Source of the DNA: Sparassis latifolia
Lineage: Eukaryota; Basidiomycota; Agaricomycetes; Polyporales; Sparassidaceae
Direction: 5' to 3'
DNA: 64,000 nt
NCBI GenBank assembly: GCA_018466975.1
Contig: CM031562.1
Coordinates: forward strand, 1,178,001-1,242,000
Below the pieces are notes generated by a model. It had not been told where the DNA came from. It searched no databases and saw nothing but the letters and a program-made list of their open reading frames with translations. The stretch's first letter is position 1. The number at the start of each line of letters is the position of its first letter. Shown one piece after another: positions 1-10,348 of this stretch. A program made the position numbers and the translations under genes.

Positions 1-2240
1 GTTTGGTCCACCTACGCTCACCCAGCGTCCGCATTATCATCATCTGAGGCTACGTATCCCTCCAGCCCCCTCTTGTTTCAATCGCGCCTACACCAGCCGT
101 CCGCGGATGCATCATGACGCCCGCTGCGCGGGCTCGCTCATCCACGGCCATGCGAGGGACGTACCCCACCGCGTAGATCAGGAGTCCGGCGCTCGTCGAC
201 GGCGGTGAGCTTTATTGGAGTTGGGTAGTCGGGCAGTAGGACGAGGAATTAACCAATTCTCATGTCGTATAAACTTAAGGGATGCGGCAGATTAAGGAGT
301 AGCGGCCGGGTTAATCGGTATACTAATATCATAGATGCGGGAAGTAAGACAGCGCACGCGGACATCGTACTTGGCTAGCTTGGCTATTGAAAGTAATGAA
401 AGTTGCCGTCTATTGATCTGTGAATAAATGGGGCGCGAATTAGTCTCCCAAAGGCAGACTGACACTCTGCTTCAACCTTCGTGCCTCAGGATATCCGTGT
501 CTGGCGCGCGAATACTTTCCAAGTACTGTTGTTGTCTTTGCGCAGAAACTCGGGAAGTTTCCTGTTCTGGCATCTCTCCTTCCATCAGCAAAACCGGGCA
601 TTCTCTCCAAAGAGATTATATAGCTATAATTATGAGACTCAAAAATGGGCGGTGGTTGTACAACGAAAAAGAACGTGAGTGCCGTCGTGCCTCTGTATCG
701 TCTCCTAATTGAGCATTGCTCTAGAAAATGCGTCGCGTTTCCTCAAATTTGACGTTGATGCTACACAGCGACTCGCTTGTACTGCAGTCGGAGCTCAGCG
801 ATGTACTCATTTCAAAAAGGTAGACGGAGTTGTGTGGATTTCAATCTCGGAAGCTTCTATTGTGACATGATATGCAGGCTCGTATAACAAGATTTTTACG
901 CTCGGTTTCGATGATGGACGAGAAGTTATCGCACGTATTCCTTGTCCTCTAGAAATACGACTCTTCTAACCGGATGATGTCCTAGGATACCCTCTGGCCA
1001 ATCCATGTGGATGCCCGTCCCTGCAGAAGAGCTCGCCTTCTGACGGCTTGCTCATCAAAAGCCATCATAACATGGGAGCAGACATTCGACGGGCTCAACG
1101 ATCTTCACCACCCGGAGCCCAGGGTTGTCTTCGTGCTCGGGCAGGTCCAGCAGGTCCAGCTGGCAGAAGCCGAAGGGTCGGACGGTCATCAGCGTACGCC
1201 AAGGCTGTAGGTGCGGGTACTGACTTTACCACGCTTGCTTCAGTCGGTACTTTGGGCGCTCATCCATGAACCACAGTGGAAACTTCGTAGGTGCCGCCTC
1301 GCCGTCCGAAAGTACCCATGAATTTCACAAGTCATGCCTGAAGTCGACGAAGAACGGCGACCGCTGGTTTTAGAAGCCTGTCTCTCGACTCCTCCACCAT
1401 CGTTGTGGTGCGTGCATGGATACCCGTTTTAAGCATGAAGATTGCTTCAAATTGCCAGTCTGCCTGCGGCGATGTACTAATAGCTCTTGTGAAACACGTG
1501 TTGAGCTGCTGGGGCCCAGCTCAGTGAAATCTCAACCACATTCTCCCGGTCACTGGACAGTAAATACATAAGGTATACCATGGGGTACATAAGGCTAGCT
1601 CCCGAAGCCTCGGAATATTTTATCCCACTTATTCCTCGAGACTGATTCTTACTCACTTCGGAGGCTTCCTCGTGTGCGTTCTACACCTCGGCTATCGCAT
1701 CTTGTTATCCGACTTTAGCTACGGCCCGAGGCTGTCGGAGACCTCACAGTGCTGACGTCGAGGACCAAGGGCAGACGACTTGCGCTTGGTCATTGTCATC
1801 CTTCTTGCCGGCTCGCCAGGCGGCGGAGGAACTTGCGCGGAAAGCACGGACAGAATTGCCACAAAACAAATAGTGCACGACAGCCTTGAGAAAATTTGGA
1901 TCAACTTTCCTGTTTTGGCATCTCTCCTTCCCTTCACGGTATATATATGACTGACCTGCGGTTCGAACCCCGACAGCTGCTTGGACTTTATAAGCTTCGT
2001 AGGTCGATTTTCCAAGTTCTGCTCGATTTCTGTTGACTGATCCGTCTGAACACCGCATGTCTCTCCAGCCATGCACTCGTCGTCTCTACTAGATGCGGGC
2101 ACCCCGTGCTGGAGTCGATGCCGGCGTTCATCGCACGGCGATCAGACGAGGAGGATGTGAGCGCCTACAAGTCACATCGGGGAAGCGATCTGCACGCAGT
2201 GCTTGCCACGATCTCTCTGGCCATTTCCGCCTTCAAAAGC
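1..2240. other. No gene recognised
   Basis: I found no reading frame with a recognisable domain, good splice sites or a sensible start in these 2.2 kb, on either strand. The open frames are short and mutually overlapping. The stretch GGTTCGAACC near 1969-1978 resembles a tRNA T-loop, but the flanking bases do not form the arms of a tRNA. The region could hold the distal promoter of the zinc-finger gene or decayed sequence. Confidence 0.5.
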
Positions 2241-2247
2241 TATAAAA
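2241..2247 (+). promoter_or_regulatory. TATA box of the zinc-finger gene
   Basis: TATAAAA lies 72 bases before the ATG at 2319, followed by a CT-rich stretch typical of fungal transcription starts. This spacing favours 2319 as the start codon over in-frame codons further upstream. Confidence 0.5.
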
Positions 2248-2318
2248 CATGGCCCACAATGTTCCAATCGCTTTATCCGCCCGTACATCTTTGTCCTCCC
2301 CTACTCTCGCTCTCCACC

Positions 2319-3662
2319 ATGGAATACACCAATTTGAACCTCGATTGTGACCCTGCGTTCGACGGGCTACCATGTGCGGCCTTTTCTGACGCGTCTTCTA
2401 TCATCTCCGACGAGTCCTCAAACTCCTCATCACGGAACTTTAATGCTGCCCCCATGTACTACACTCCGTCCACCGAGCTCAGGCTCACGTACGTGGCCTT
2501 TTTGTGTTCATTGCTGTATGCACTGACCTTACTGTACAGGACCCCACTCGGTTCCTCGCCGGCCTTCCCCTTCCATGGCCACACCCTCGATAATGAAGTC
2601 TCGCTGCCGATGATGCATTTCGCTGGCCACAGACTCACAGACCAGCCACCCATCTTCTCCGGTGGCCCCTTCCACGTCAACGATCTGGCCACCTGCTCTT
2701 CCTACCCCCTAGTCGCCACCTTCCTCGGCGCCTCGCCTGGTCACCATTGTGACCCGCTCTCTGCGACAATCCATCCATCTTCATCGCTACCTGCCGGTAC
2801 CTCACCTTCACCCTCTCTGGTCGCGCCTCTCGCTTCACAAAATAAGTCCTCACATACCATCGGCCAGGAGCTGCCGTCAGAATCAGAGCTGGCCACCTAC
2901 CTTTCCTACGCCGGTGTATCCGAGGCGTATCCCATATACATTGCCTCTCAGCACTACTACCAGCCCTCAGTGGCTGTTGATCCTTCCCCACCGCTTCCTG
3001 TGGCCCGCTCGCCGCCACCCCTACACGCGCCCGTGGCCCCTCGCTCATCTCGCACATCACGCGGAAAACGAGTCAACATCATCACGCAACAGCCGGCCTG
3101 GGGCTCGGAGCAAGGTGCGGAGGGAGAACCCAAGCATGACGGCTCAGACGGTGAGTACGTACCTTCGCCACCTGCGCTCCGACGGAAGAGCGCGCGCACG
3201 AGACATACGCACAGGTTCATGCCGTACACGCGCGACGCCTCGCCCGTCGCGTTGTTGCCGTCACAACCGCAGTTCCGACGGACGATGCAGCGCAATGCAC
3301 AGTTTGCCGGCCCCATGCTCGCGCTGCCGCAAGGTGCCACCAAGTGCCCGTATTGCGGGATGAACTCAACACGGCCTTCAGATCTGAAGCGACACATCCG
3401 GACGCACACAGGAGGATGCAGGTGGTTGTGCGGCGGGCTACCCAAGGTAGATGCGATCCGCGCTGGGGTCAGTGTGGAGGGCGTGCTGCCGTACATGCAC
3501 AATGGCGTAGAGTACTATGGCGGATGCATGAATGAGTTCAGTCGCTCCGATTCCTTCCGGCGCCATCTGAAGGATTCGAAGTGGTACTGCGTTGGGAGTG
3601 TCACAACGCAGTACAACTTGGAGCGTTCAGATAACACCGACAATGCGGATGACGGGGGATGA
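2319..3662 (+). CDS. C2H2 zinc-finger protein, probable transcription factor
   Basis: Exons 2319-2488 and 2540-3662 give 430 residues. The ATG sits in a good context (CACCATGG) behind a TATA box. The first 300 residues are rich in Ser, Pro and Ala and have no recognisable fold. Near the C-terminus is a canonical C2H2 finger (CPYCGMNSTRPSDLKRHIRTH, written here as CPYC...HIRTH), followed by a degenerate second finger whose cysteines lie in CGGL and YYGGCMNEF and which ends RRHLKDSKWYC. This layout is common in agaricomycete nuclear proteins, so DNA binding is the likely role; targets are unknown. The 51-nt intron (GTACGT to CAG, with CTGAC as branch point) is a multiple of three and has no stop, so retaining it would insert 17 mostly hydrophobic residues in frame. 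I cannot exclude that the region is coding rather than intronic. Confidence 0.75.
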   Translation: MEYTNLNLDCDPAFDGLPCAAFSDASSIISDESSNSSSRNFNAAPMYYTPSTELRLTYVAFLCSLLYALTLLYRTPLGSSPAFPFHGHTLDNEVSLPMMHFAGHRLTDQPPIFSGGPFHVNDLATCSSYPLVATFLGASPGHHCDPLSATIHPSSSLPAGTSPSPSLVAPLASQNKSSHTIGQELPSESELATYLSYAGVSEAYPIYIASQHYYQPSVAVDPSPPLPVARSPPPLHAPVAPRSSRTSRGKRVNIITQQPAWGSEQGAEGEPKHDGSDGEYVPSPPALRRKSARTRHTHRFMPYTRDASPVALLPSQPQFRRTMQRNAQFAGPMLALPQGATKCPYCGMNSTRPSDLKRHIRTHTGGCRWLCGGLPKVDAIRAGVSVEGVLPYMHNGVEYYGGCMNEFSRSDSFRRHLKDSKWYCVGSVTTQYNLERSDNTDNADDGG

Positions 3663-3885
3663 ATATATGGTGAGTGGCGAATTGCAAAAGGTTTAAGTAC
3701 AGTAGTCAGCTGTTTGTATACTCTATATACCACGTACAATTAAGTTTGCACTCCGACGGAAGATCCCGGTGGCTTGGTCCCCAACAATCATGTTTTCCTG
3801 GTGTCAAAAAGGTGGATTGTACTTGGGCCAGTTACGCCAGCGTTCTCCGCGACTCTGCCCTTGACGATTCCGGAGCGCTCCTAAG

Positions 3886-5644
3886 ATGAGTCTATTCGCG
3901 TGCGTGAGATTTTCATTTATTCAGTGGTCAATCACTCGCGCCTCATCTCTTCATCTTGTCTAGTGATGCGACTGAGCACAAATTCATAGAAGACCAGATT
4001 CTTACACATACTCGTGCGATATGGGACCTCAAGTTTAGACTCAACATGCTGGTGCCAATCTGTAGACTTCCTCTAGAGACACTGGCCGCCATTTTCCTTG
4101 AGATTCTCGCTGAAGCCGAGGAGGAGCAGAATCGGCTACACCCTTATTATAGCAGCAAGCGAGCTTATTCGTGGATCAAAGTCTCCCATGTTTGCCGTCG
4201 CTGGCGCTCAGTCGCTTTGGAATGTCCCAGATTTTGGAGCCACATCGTGCTGACTAGTCCAAAATGTGTGAAGGAGCTTTTGTCTCGTTCGAGGGGGGCA
4301 ATGTTATCCGTGATGGCCGACGTGTCCACGGGGGATGTCAGGGGCAAGACCGATGCGTTGACGTTGCTCTTCGAGAACTTCTCGCGGATCCAACAGCTCC
4401 GCTTGATCATCCCGCAAAGCTCTCTCCAGAACATCATGGAACTTATGACAGGACCTGCTCCTGTTTTGCACACTTTCATCATCACCCAGGCGGGCCCACA
4501 TACACACCATCTACCAGAGACTCGTTACCCTGCCTTCTTATACCACGACGAGACGCGTAGACTGCAGCACTTTGAAATACGAGGACACATTGCGACTGGT
4601 TGGAGTCTGCCGATGTTTCCTCATTCGCTGAGACATCTTCATCTCAGTAGAGGGGACGTTGTTCCGCCCTCGCCCATGTCGGATGTGCTCAAAATTCTCG
4701 AAACAACCCCGTTATTGGAGACTCTCAAGTTGGAAAGAGTTGTTTCTGGGGTACTAGAGACTGGTCAGGTTATCGATTTACCCCACCTTCGCTCCATGCG
4801 GCTGGTTGCGGGGTGCAAACACAGCGCTTTTCTCCTCAATCATCTTTCTTTTCCCCAGGACGTAACCATCTCTCTGAAAAGTGAGACGTACTCACGTCCC
4901 GGCGATGTAGCGGTGGTCGCATCGGCTATCGCGGCGAAGATTTCTGGTTCGGACCAGTTACGCACTTTGTCGATAGGCCCGCAGCATTCCGACGATAGCT
5001 TGACTATTCGAGTCTGCGATACTCTTAGGTCGCTAGAGTCGTTTGAAGTTTCGCTGGGGAATGGAGTTGGCCGCCTCGACCTTACGTTCAATCTGCGCCT
5101 GGCCGAGGCAGCGGACGTGATCGGAACGTTCTGCAAGCATTGCCCACTTGTGCAAGTGCAGAACCTCAGTCTATTGTCTACCGATCTCGCGATGGCATCA
5201 CAGACTCTATGGGTCAAAGCCTTTGGGAAGCTGGAGAACGTATCTCTACTGCAGGTCGGGGGAGAGCTGGCGCAACATCTCCCACTCGCACTTGGCATTC
5301 GCGAAGAGGACGGGAATGTCATAGTCTTCCCTAAGCTGCAGGAGCTGCAGCTGAATGAAGTCTGGATCGGAGCTTTTGATGGCGATGTTAGTCCTTTCAT
5401 GGACTCTTTCCTGGACTCCCTGATACAGCGCTGCGATCACGGCGTAGAAGTCCGCCGTTTGGTCCTCACGAAATGCATAAACACAGACATGACCGAAGTT
5501 GCTCTCATGTCAGAAATTGTGCCGTCGGTTACCTGGGATGGCATCGAGAATTTTGTGGAAGACGCATCACTGGCAGAATATGAGGAGGAGGAGGAGGATG
5601 ACGGCGACGAACTGGGCGGCGGGTTTTTTTGGCCAGTGCCATGA
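3886..5644 (+). CDS. F-box protein, copy B1 of an inverted duplicate pair
   Basis: Exons 3886-3899 and 3964-5644 give 564 residues. The first exon is only 14 nt (M-S-L-F-A begins the protein) and is followed by a 64-nt intron. The same 14-nt exon, split at the same phase, occurs in the paralogue at 51599-53360, which confirms the start. The F-box lies at about residues 30-85 (VPICRLPLETLAAIFLEIL, then WIKVSHVCRRWRSVAL). The remaining 450 residues look like degenerate leucine-rich repeats. The tail is strongly acidic (EEEEEDDGDE) and ends GGGFFWPVP. Such proteins usually bind SKP1 and present substrates to an SCF ubiquitin ligase; substrate unknown. Agaricomycetes carry large, fast-changing families of this type. 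Protein similarity to the paralogue is high over nearly the whole length. Confidence 0.85.
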
Positions 5645-6796
5645 TATGCTCCTCCAAGGTAGTGACGATGAGTGGTTTTCATTATGAATTTCGTTCTTGT
5701 GCGTGTCAATGGAATGTTTGTCTGTAGCTGTGCTACGGCCCTTTCGAAGCTGCGCAGCCAGATCTCGTACGCCGCAAGTCATTGGAGGTCGTTCGTCGTG
5801 CGAAGATTTACATCCGCAGATAGCTGAAGCATTGTTGACTGCCAGCAGGAATCAATACCTCTTCGGTGATCGCTTCGATACCCGTCATGACAATTCTCTG
5901 TAATGGCAACTACCGTGACTCTAGTGCTCCCCGAGCACAGAGTCTATCGATTAAATTTCAGGCCTCATCTAAATCACGCTGCTAACCTTGACGATTAGGG
6001 ATGACGAGCCGCTGCTACTAAGCTCTACAATTTGCGATCTCATATACGGTGCAACCGAACAAATTCCACACAGCCGTGTAACGGGATTCTCCATGCTGCA
6101 ACCCATGTTCTTCTCTTATTTTCCCCCGGAATCGCTTGTGCCACATAATCGGTGATCTTGTCTGTACTAAGCAGGATCCTGGAAGCCTTACTCTACGAGC
6201 AAATCAAAGTGAGCCGGGCGGCTGAACTTCCCATCTTCGAACCTAGGCTAGAGCGCCCCGTGGGTGCAGTCGTTTGTTTGCCAAAGCTGAAAGTCGGCTG
6301 ATTCTGGATGGTGGCTCCACAAGCGACCTCTTCTTCTCAAACAGTTCAATGTCAGCGAGCCGCCAGTCTTCGCGCATCCAGTACGAGAGGACGTCGCTGC
6401 CGCATCCTACTGCGCCGCACATGCAAGTTCAGCGTCACATGGAATATCATTCTTCTCTGGCTCAAAAAAACATCTTCGCTCATGCTCTCACCATCAGACT
6501 CGGAACACGATTCGGATGTCGTACGGGATGAATTTCTCCCCCCTTTATAGTTCAAGTGGTAAACAGCGAACCCATGATGGATGTCCTTAGGAGCACCCGC
6601 GGGAGACTTCTTGGGCGGTAGCGGATACGAAAGAGATAATTTCTCTCATCGTGGACAGTTTATCGGTGAATGAAGCTGCAGAATACAGATTCGTCCAGAT
6701 GGGGACAGGTCACTCCGTCGTCGTCGTCCGCGATGAAGACCCCAGCGACCATTGACCCATTCCTCTACACATTTTTCAGCTATGACAAAGCGTTAG
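5645..6796. other. 3' flank of F-box B1, no gene recognised
   Basis: The first 100 bases resemble the 3' flank of the paralogous F-box gene (both carry GTCTGTAGCTGTGCTA). Beyond that I see only short frames. A frame at about 6594-6738 reads EIISLIVDSLSVNEAAEYRF but is not joined to anything recognisable. It may be an upstream exon of the decayed gene that follows. Confidence 0.4.
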
Positions 6797-7410
6797 AACA
6801 AATGGACTGTCTCCTCACTTCATCGGCAGTGTTCCTCACGCGGTCGGCAGTTTCATGAATATTGATTATCAACATCTTTTCGGTATCCTATCCCTACGTG
6901 GTTGTCTTGCGTCCTAAGGAGGATGTCACTGGTGAGTGCATTTCTCTAAACGCTCATCCTTGATACGCTTCCGTGTTAAATCACTAATTTGCGTTTTGCC
7001 AGCCACCGAGTCCCAAACGTGGCGAGCCAGTTGCATCAGCGTCTTCGGCAGAGAAAACATCAAGTGCTCAAGAGGACATTCATTATTGCACCATCATCCT
7101 CCACCCGCGGCTTGGGCGATGGCAATGTGTCGTCGTTCAGACTGCCTCTGCTGGACCCGCCGCTGGCTCTTCCTATCGCGGAAGAGTCCGGAGCCAGAGA
7201 AACCCAATGGAACCCGTCTTATATGGAGATGGACAGCTTCTCGACGGCACAGCGGAGGTATCTCCTCTCCCAGGCACTGCGGCCAAGGCTGAGAAAGCCG
7301 CCGATGGAGTAGCTACAACTGCAGATTCAGACGAATTTCTGGCGCGGGTCTACGAGACAAGATCGTCTTGGTCCCCGCGATCCTTGGCGCACCGTGGACT
7401 CTTTACCTAA
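6797..7410 (+). pseudogene. Degraded copy of the gene downstream of F-box B2
   Basis: Read in one frame, 6797-6860 gives RTNGLSPHFIGSVPH and SFMNI, close to QTNGLSHSFIVMVPC and SFMNL in the copy on the other strand near 50.9 kb. After SFMN this copy has one extra base compared with the other, which breaks the frame, and a stop codon lies just upstream. A 71-nt intron-like segment (6932-7002; GTGAGT, branch CTAAT, acceptor CCAG) is conserved in part. An alternative is a small intact gene with exons 6923-6931 and 7003-7410 (138 residues, starting MSLPPSPKRGEPVASAS). That model has good splice sites, but its frame does not match the partner copy. Function unknown; the partner looks membrane-associated. 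Confidence 0.45.
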
Positions 7411-7724
7411 GAAGCTCGTATCGAACAGTGCTGATCGATGGTCGCATGTTTTGCTAAGTGACTATTTCGCGGGATGGAGACCACGATTATATCCTTGATT
7501 CCCTACTATTCACGACACTCATGACACGCGACTCTAGGTGAGGGGTAGCGCTGGAGATGACGTTCCTCTACTGACGCGAAGATTTCCAGAATATCGGCGG
7601 GTACCCTAAACCTTACATTAGGATTTACATTTCAGTGAGAACAAACTGGTCCAAAAGATACGCACACGAGGTATGTACACCAACCAGTCTGCCCAATACA
7701 CGTACCCGAACAGCTGTGGCTAAC

Positions 7725-8686
7725 TTACTGCCCCAGCTGCATCCTCCCGAGGAGCACCTCCCGGGTGCGGGGGCCAGGATCACACTTGGCGAGCTTGTCA
7801 TAATCGTACCACACGAGTACCGAATCGCACTCGGTGACGATACGGCGCTGCGCGTACGACCAGATCGCGCCGCGGAGGTGGAAGTGCGTCTTCGGGAGGG
7901 GCCGCTCGGACGCGGCGCCGTGCACGCCGTGCGCGACGAGGAGCGTGTCGGGGTAGACCACGGGGCGCTTATAGTGGAGCGAGAGGGACTTGAGGATGAG
8001 GGACACGCCGCGGCCCGCGAGCATCGCTGCGACCGCATCAGGGCCACCGAGCTCCTCGCCGAGGGAACACATCCACTGGATGCGCGAGGACTCGAAGAAG
8101 CGCACTGCGTGTTTTCGCGCGCTCAGCGGTCAGCGGTCACGGGACAGCGCGCGGCGGCGGACGCACCGTAGCGGACGTTGTTGACGTGTCTTCACGCGTG
8201 TGACGTGAGCAGTGAGTGCGTAGTGCTAGGCGAGAGAAGGGGACACTCACTGGAACGCGTCGTGGTCCCCCCACACGACATGCTGCTCCCAGAAGCTGCT
8301 GGGGTCGTAGCCGAGCTCGAGGAGCCTCCTGCGCCCCTCGGCGGCGGGCGTCTCTCCCTCCGCTGCTGCGACTTCAGCGTCCGTTGGTGGGTTGGAGGCT
8401 GCGACTGTGTGCAGAAGCTCGGACTCGGCTGGGGGATCGGGCGACGCGGGGCCCTTTGTGCCCGGCGGTATGTGGAAGGGCGAGGAAGGATCGCGGAACG
8501 CGTCCTGCAGAGCCTACAAGAAGTGAGTCGAGCAGAGATCGTTGTCTGTCAGGTTAGGCTGCACAACGTAGATATGGTGGGGGTACTGACACGGATGGAG
8601 GATCGGCATCTGCGCTGGTTGGGTAGAGCAGCGACGCGCTTTCGGCAGAGCGCAAGTGGGCTTGGAAGTCGGAATGCAGATATCAT
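7725..8686 (-). CDS. Hotdog-fold thioesterase-like protein
   Basis: Exons on minus: 8686-8591, 8513-8251, 8189-8167 and 8104-7725, giving 253 residues. The diagnostic core reads WGDHDAFQ-HVNNVRYVRFFES, the 4-hydroxybenzoyl-CoA-thioesterase-like signature with Asp and the HVNN motif. This signature spans three exons, and a 23-nt exon encodes most of HVNNVRY. The N-terminus is Arg-rich, Ser-rich and poor in acidic residues (MISAFRLPS..RRCRSSIR), which would fit mitochondrial import. Hydrolysis of an acyl-CoA is expected from the family; substrate unknown. The gene is divergent from the BTB gene, with 262 bp between starts. The 3' end is uncertain: the TAA at 7725 overlaps a strong donor (CAGTAAGT), so one more short exon may replace the last two residues. 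Confidence 0.78.
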
Positions 8687-8948
8687 GATGTCGGCGTAGA
8701 GGACAACGTCGCATAGAGCTCAGCAGAGAGGCACTCGGCAGCGTTCGTGATCATTATAAGCAGAGCCCGGCGACCAGCGGCCTCTTGGTATGCGGGGTAG
8801 CGCTAGCGGCGTCCGGAGTCCGGTCAGTCACATGTCACAGTGCACGTGAGTCGAGCTCACTGATGGTCGACTCTCACTCATCTCAGCCTGATACAATCTG
8901 CTGTACCGCATTTACTGCAGGAGATACAATCCTTTCACGAGAGAAAAC

Positions 8949-10070
8949 ATGTCAGGAAATACCGCTCAACCTGATACCTCGCAATCAGAGAACGCAAGTA
9001 CTCCTGCTCCTAACATCTCAGACGGTCCACCCCCATTCAACAACCCCAGCGCCGACGTTATCCTGCGCTCCGCCGACCATGTCGATTTCTTTGTGCGTAA
9101 GGGCATTCTCTCCGAGGCCTCGCCCGTTTTCGAGGCCATGTTCTCCCTCCCGCCCGTTCCAGAGAATCGGAAGCGCAAGGCCGCAGACTTCGACGCATCC
9201 AACGACGAAGAGTACCGCGACGGAGTGCCCGTCGTGACCGCCACGGAGGATAGCGACACACTCGACGCGCTTTTGCGCCTCTGCTACCCCATGGACGATC
9301 CACAACTCGCGACGCCGCACGCCGCGTGCGCGGTGCTCGTCGCGGCGCGCAAGTATGACATGGACTACGCCGCAAAGCGCGCCAGCGCGCAGTTCATCGC
9401 GCACGCACGCGCGGACCCACTTCGCGTGTACGCCCTCGCGATACGGAACTGCTGGGAAGACGAGACGCGTGCCGCCGCGCTGCACTCGCTCGACACCCCG
9501 CTCGACGGCGTCTACATCGCGGAGATGGAGGACATCAGTGCGGGCGCCTACTTTCGCCTCCTCGAGTACCACCGCGCATGCGGCGCGGCTGCCTCGGCGC
9601 TTGTGGCGGTATCGCCCAACGACCGCCTTGATAGAAACAAGGCAAGGCGGACGCTGGCGTGGCTGAAGCAAGCCGACTCGGACTGGCTTTGGTTGAGCTG
9701 CCGTTACTGTGCCGCCTCGACCTTTGCCATCGGTGAGCAATCGGTGATCAAGCGCGCGCCTGCGTGGTGGCGGCAGTACTTGCTTGACACTGCTGCGGCG
9801 CTGACGGCCAAGCCCCATCGCTCGACCGTGGAGGACCCCTCGCTCTCCAGCGTCGTGGCCCATCTGGCGATGGATACCGACTTCTGTTCGTACTGCAGAT
9901 CAGCTTTTGCGATGGACTACGATTGTTTGAAAAGCTTGGCCAGCTTTACTGACCAACTAGCGGATGAAATTGACAATGTCGTGGCGAAAGTGAGTCGACG
10001 CCTATTGCTTACACAAAAAATTACGAATTGACGATACCCTTGCCAGGTGGAGCTGGGAATCGAGCGGTAG
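8949..10070 (+). CDS. BTB/POZ domain protein
   Basis: Exons 8949-9989 and 10047-10070 give 354 residues. A BTB domain covers about residues 30-140: PSADVILRSADHVDFFVRKG, then LSEASPVFEAMF, then LLRLCYPMDDP and AARKYDMDYAAKRA. The rest is an alpha-helical region that ends in a CysXXCys-type stretch (CRYC, CSYCRSAF). The last exon has 7 codons and completes VAKVELGIER. Its 57-nt intron explains why the unspliced frame runs on to a stop at 10031. BTB proteins often act as adaptors for CUL3 ubiquitin ligases; agaricomycetes have many such genes with unknown partners. The gene is GC-rich, which leaves a long open frame on the opposite strand that I regard as spurious. Confidence 0.85.
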
Positions 10071-10348
10071 AGGTCATAGGAGGCGCATATATACGGTCAC
10101 AATGTCGAGTCTCCGTGTCATCAATAGCAGTGGAACGCGCCCTCAGCACGGCATCCTCGGAGATGCAACACAGCAACGTCGGCGAACATACCTTCTCAAT
10201 CCGACGAGGCGGACGATTCCGTGTTGCAATAGTCACAGTCACCAGAGCGTCCCACCAAATGACATCTGGGCCTACCATACAACAACGAACACAGTGCCAG
10301 ACCGGTCAAACGAACGACAGGAGAATGAACACCACCAGAGCCAGCGCC

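Larger units (their letters stand above)
3886..7410 (+). repeat. Segmental duplicate block B1 (partner 50383-53360, inverted)
   Basis: The F-box gene and the sequence about 1.1-1.8 kb downstream both have counterparts, in the same order but on the other strand, at 50383-53360. The F-box copies share exon structure. Downstream, 6797-6885 aligns by eye with the complement of about 50890-50980, sharing stretches such as CAGTTTCATGAAT. A second conserved stretch surrounds a splice acceptor (CACTAATTT..TTTGCCAG), ending at 7002 here and at 50813 there. Percentage identity was not computed. Confidence 0.7.

Noticed and set aside
1955..1990. tRNA-like T-loop sequence GGTTCGAACC
   Set aside because: The flanking bases do not pair into a T-arm or acceptor stem on either strand.
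31..2240. Gene search in the first 2.2 kb
   Set aside because: Only short overlapping frames were found; none has a start context, splice pair and coding composition together.
4840..5400. 186-codon minus frame across F-box B1
   Set aside because: Ser-rich shadow of the F-box coding strand. The same kind of antisense frame occurs opposite copy B2.
9018..9863. 281-codon open frame on minus across the BTB gene
   Set aside because: It is the mirror of a GC-rich coding exon, is very Arg-rich and Val-rich and has no domain; the plus strand has a clear BTB domain.
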